Assembly: GCA_044360435.1 (NCBI GenBank)
Contig: JBIKKI010000107.1
Coordinates: 1 to 7,639 of the forward strand
Reading direction: 5' to 3'
DNA length: 7,639 nucleotides
Origin: REEB481 sp044360435
Lineage (GTDB): Bacteria > Bacteroidota > Bacteroidia > NS11-12g > UBA955
The notes beneath the pieces are model-generated. The model did not search any database. It saw nothing but the letters and a program-made list of their open reading frames with translations, and was not told the origin of the DNA. Positions 7,564-7,639 of the stretch are shown piece after piece (position 1 is the stretch's first letter; every line of letters begins with the position of its first letter). A program made the position numbers and the translations under genes.

Positions 7564-7639
7564 GGCTTTTTCTCCGCCCTGATGATGGCGGTACTGAGGC
7601 GTTTTCCCCAGTAAATATAGCCGGGGTTGAAGCTGGTGC
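7560..7639 (-). CDS. C-terminal end of an unidentified gene, cut by the right edge
   Basis: Reading leftward from the right edge, the minus strand codes for 25 residues, ending SFNPGYIYWGKRLSTAIIRAEKKP, then TGA at 7562-7560. The stop overlaps the acetyltransferase start as ATGA, a classic co-translated operon junction, and the codons are mostly G/C-ending as in the neighbouring genes. These two points support real coding sequence, although the piece is too short to name. A glycosyltransferase, flippase or other polysaccharide-assembly protein would suit the context, but that is a guess from neighbourhood only. Confidence 0.6.
   Translation of the reverse strand, partial: TSFNPGYIYWGKRLSTAIIRAEKKP
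7572..7575 (-). promoter_or_regulatory. Shine-Dalgarno-like GGAG before the acetyltransferase
   Basis: On the minus strand GGAG is followed by 8 bases (AAAAAGCC) and then the ATG at 7563. The spacing is suitable for a ribosome binding site, and it lies inside the end of the upstream gene. Other starts in the window show no such motif, as is usual in Bacteroidota, so it may be chance. Confidence 0.35.

Noticed and set aside
1..7639. Mobile element, prophage, CRISPR array, tRNA or other RNA gene
   Set aside because: Reading through both strands showed no transposase or integrase motif, no regularly spaced repeats, no terminal inverted repeats and no tRNA-like segment. Coding sequence fills the window.

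Overview
The window looks like chromosomal DNA of a Bacteroidota bacterium, possibly a member of the Chitinophagales. This is an inference: gene starts mostly lack Shine-Dalgarno sequences and are preceded by A-rich DNA, the proteins resemble Bacteroidota versions of their families, and the composition is moderately GC-rich. No RNA gene, insertion sequence, CRISPR array, attachment site or long repeat was found. Coding is nearly continuous, and no gene-free stretch exceeds about 10 bases.

Left part, plus strand (1-5800): the C-terminal end of a large protein, probably of the VPS10/BNR-repeat 'glycosyl hydrolase' type, is followed after 4 bases by a complete tripartite RND efflux operon. This consists of a periplasmic adaptor (membrane fusion protein, GTG start at 364), an inner-membrane HAE-1/AcrB-type pump (GTG start at 1426, all proton-relay residues present) and a TolC-type outer-membrane channel (start at 4496/4499, overlapping the pump gene). 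The three products should form one envelope-spanning, proton-driven export machine. Its substrate cannot be read from the sequence, and no regulator or promoter for it lies in the window.

Right part, minus strand (7639-5797): the end of an unidentified gene overlaps by ATGA the start of a left-handed beta-helix (CatB/XAT-like) acetyltransferase. That gene is followed after 6 bases by a WbsX-family putative glycosyltransferase (GH99-like). This looks like the tail of a surface-polysaccharide (O-antigen or capsule) biosynthesis operon whose promoter lies beyond the right edge.

The two operons converge tail to tail, and their stop codons overlap within one TTAA at 5797-5800, leaving no intergenic room for a terminator. 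I see no undescribed system here. The points worth a second look are the overlapping convergent ends, the GTG starts and start choices in the efflux operon, the cut-off genes at both edges, and the risk of misreading the acetyltransferase as a resistance gene.
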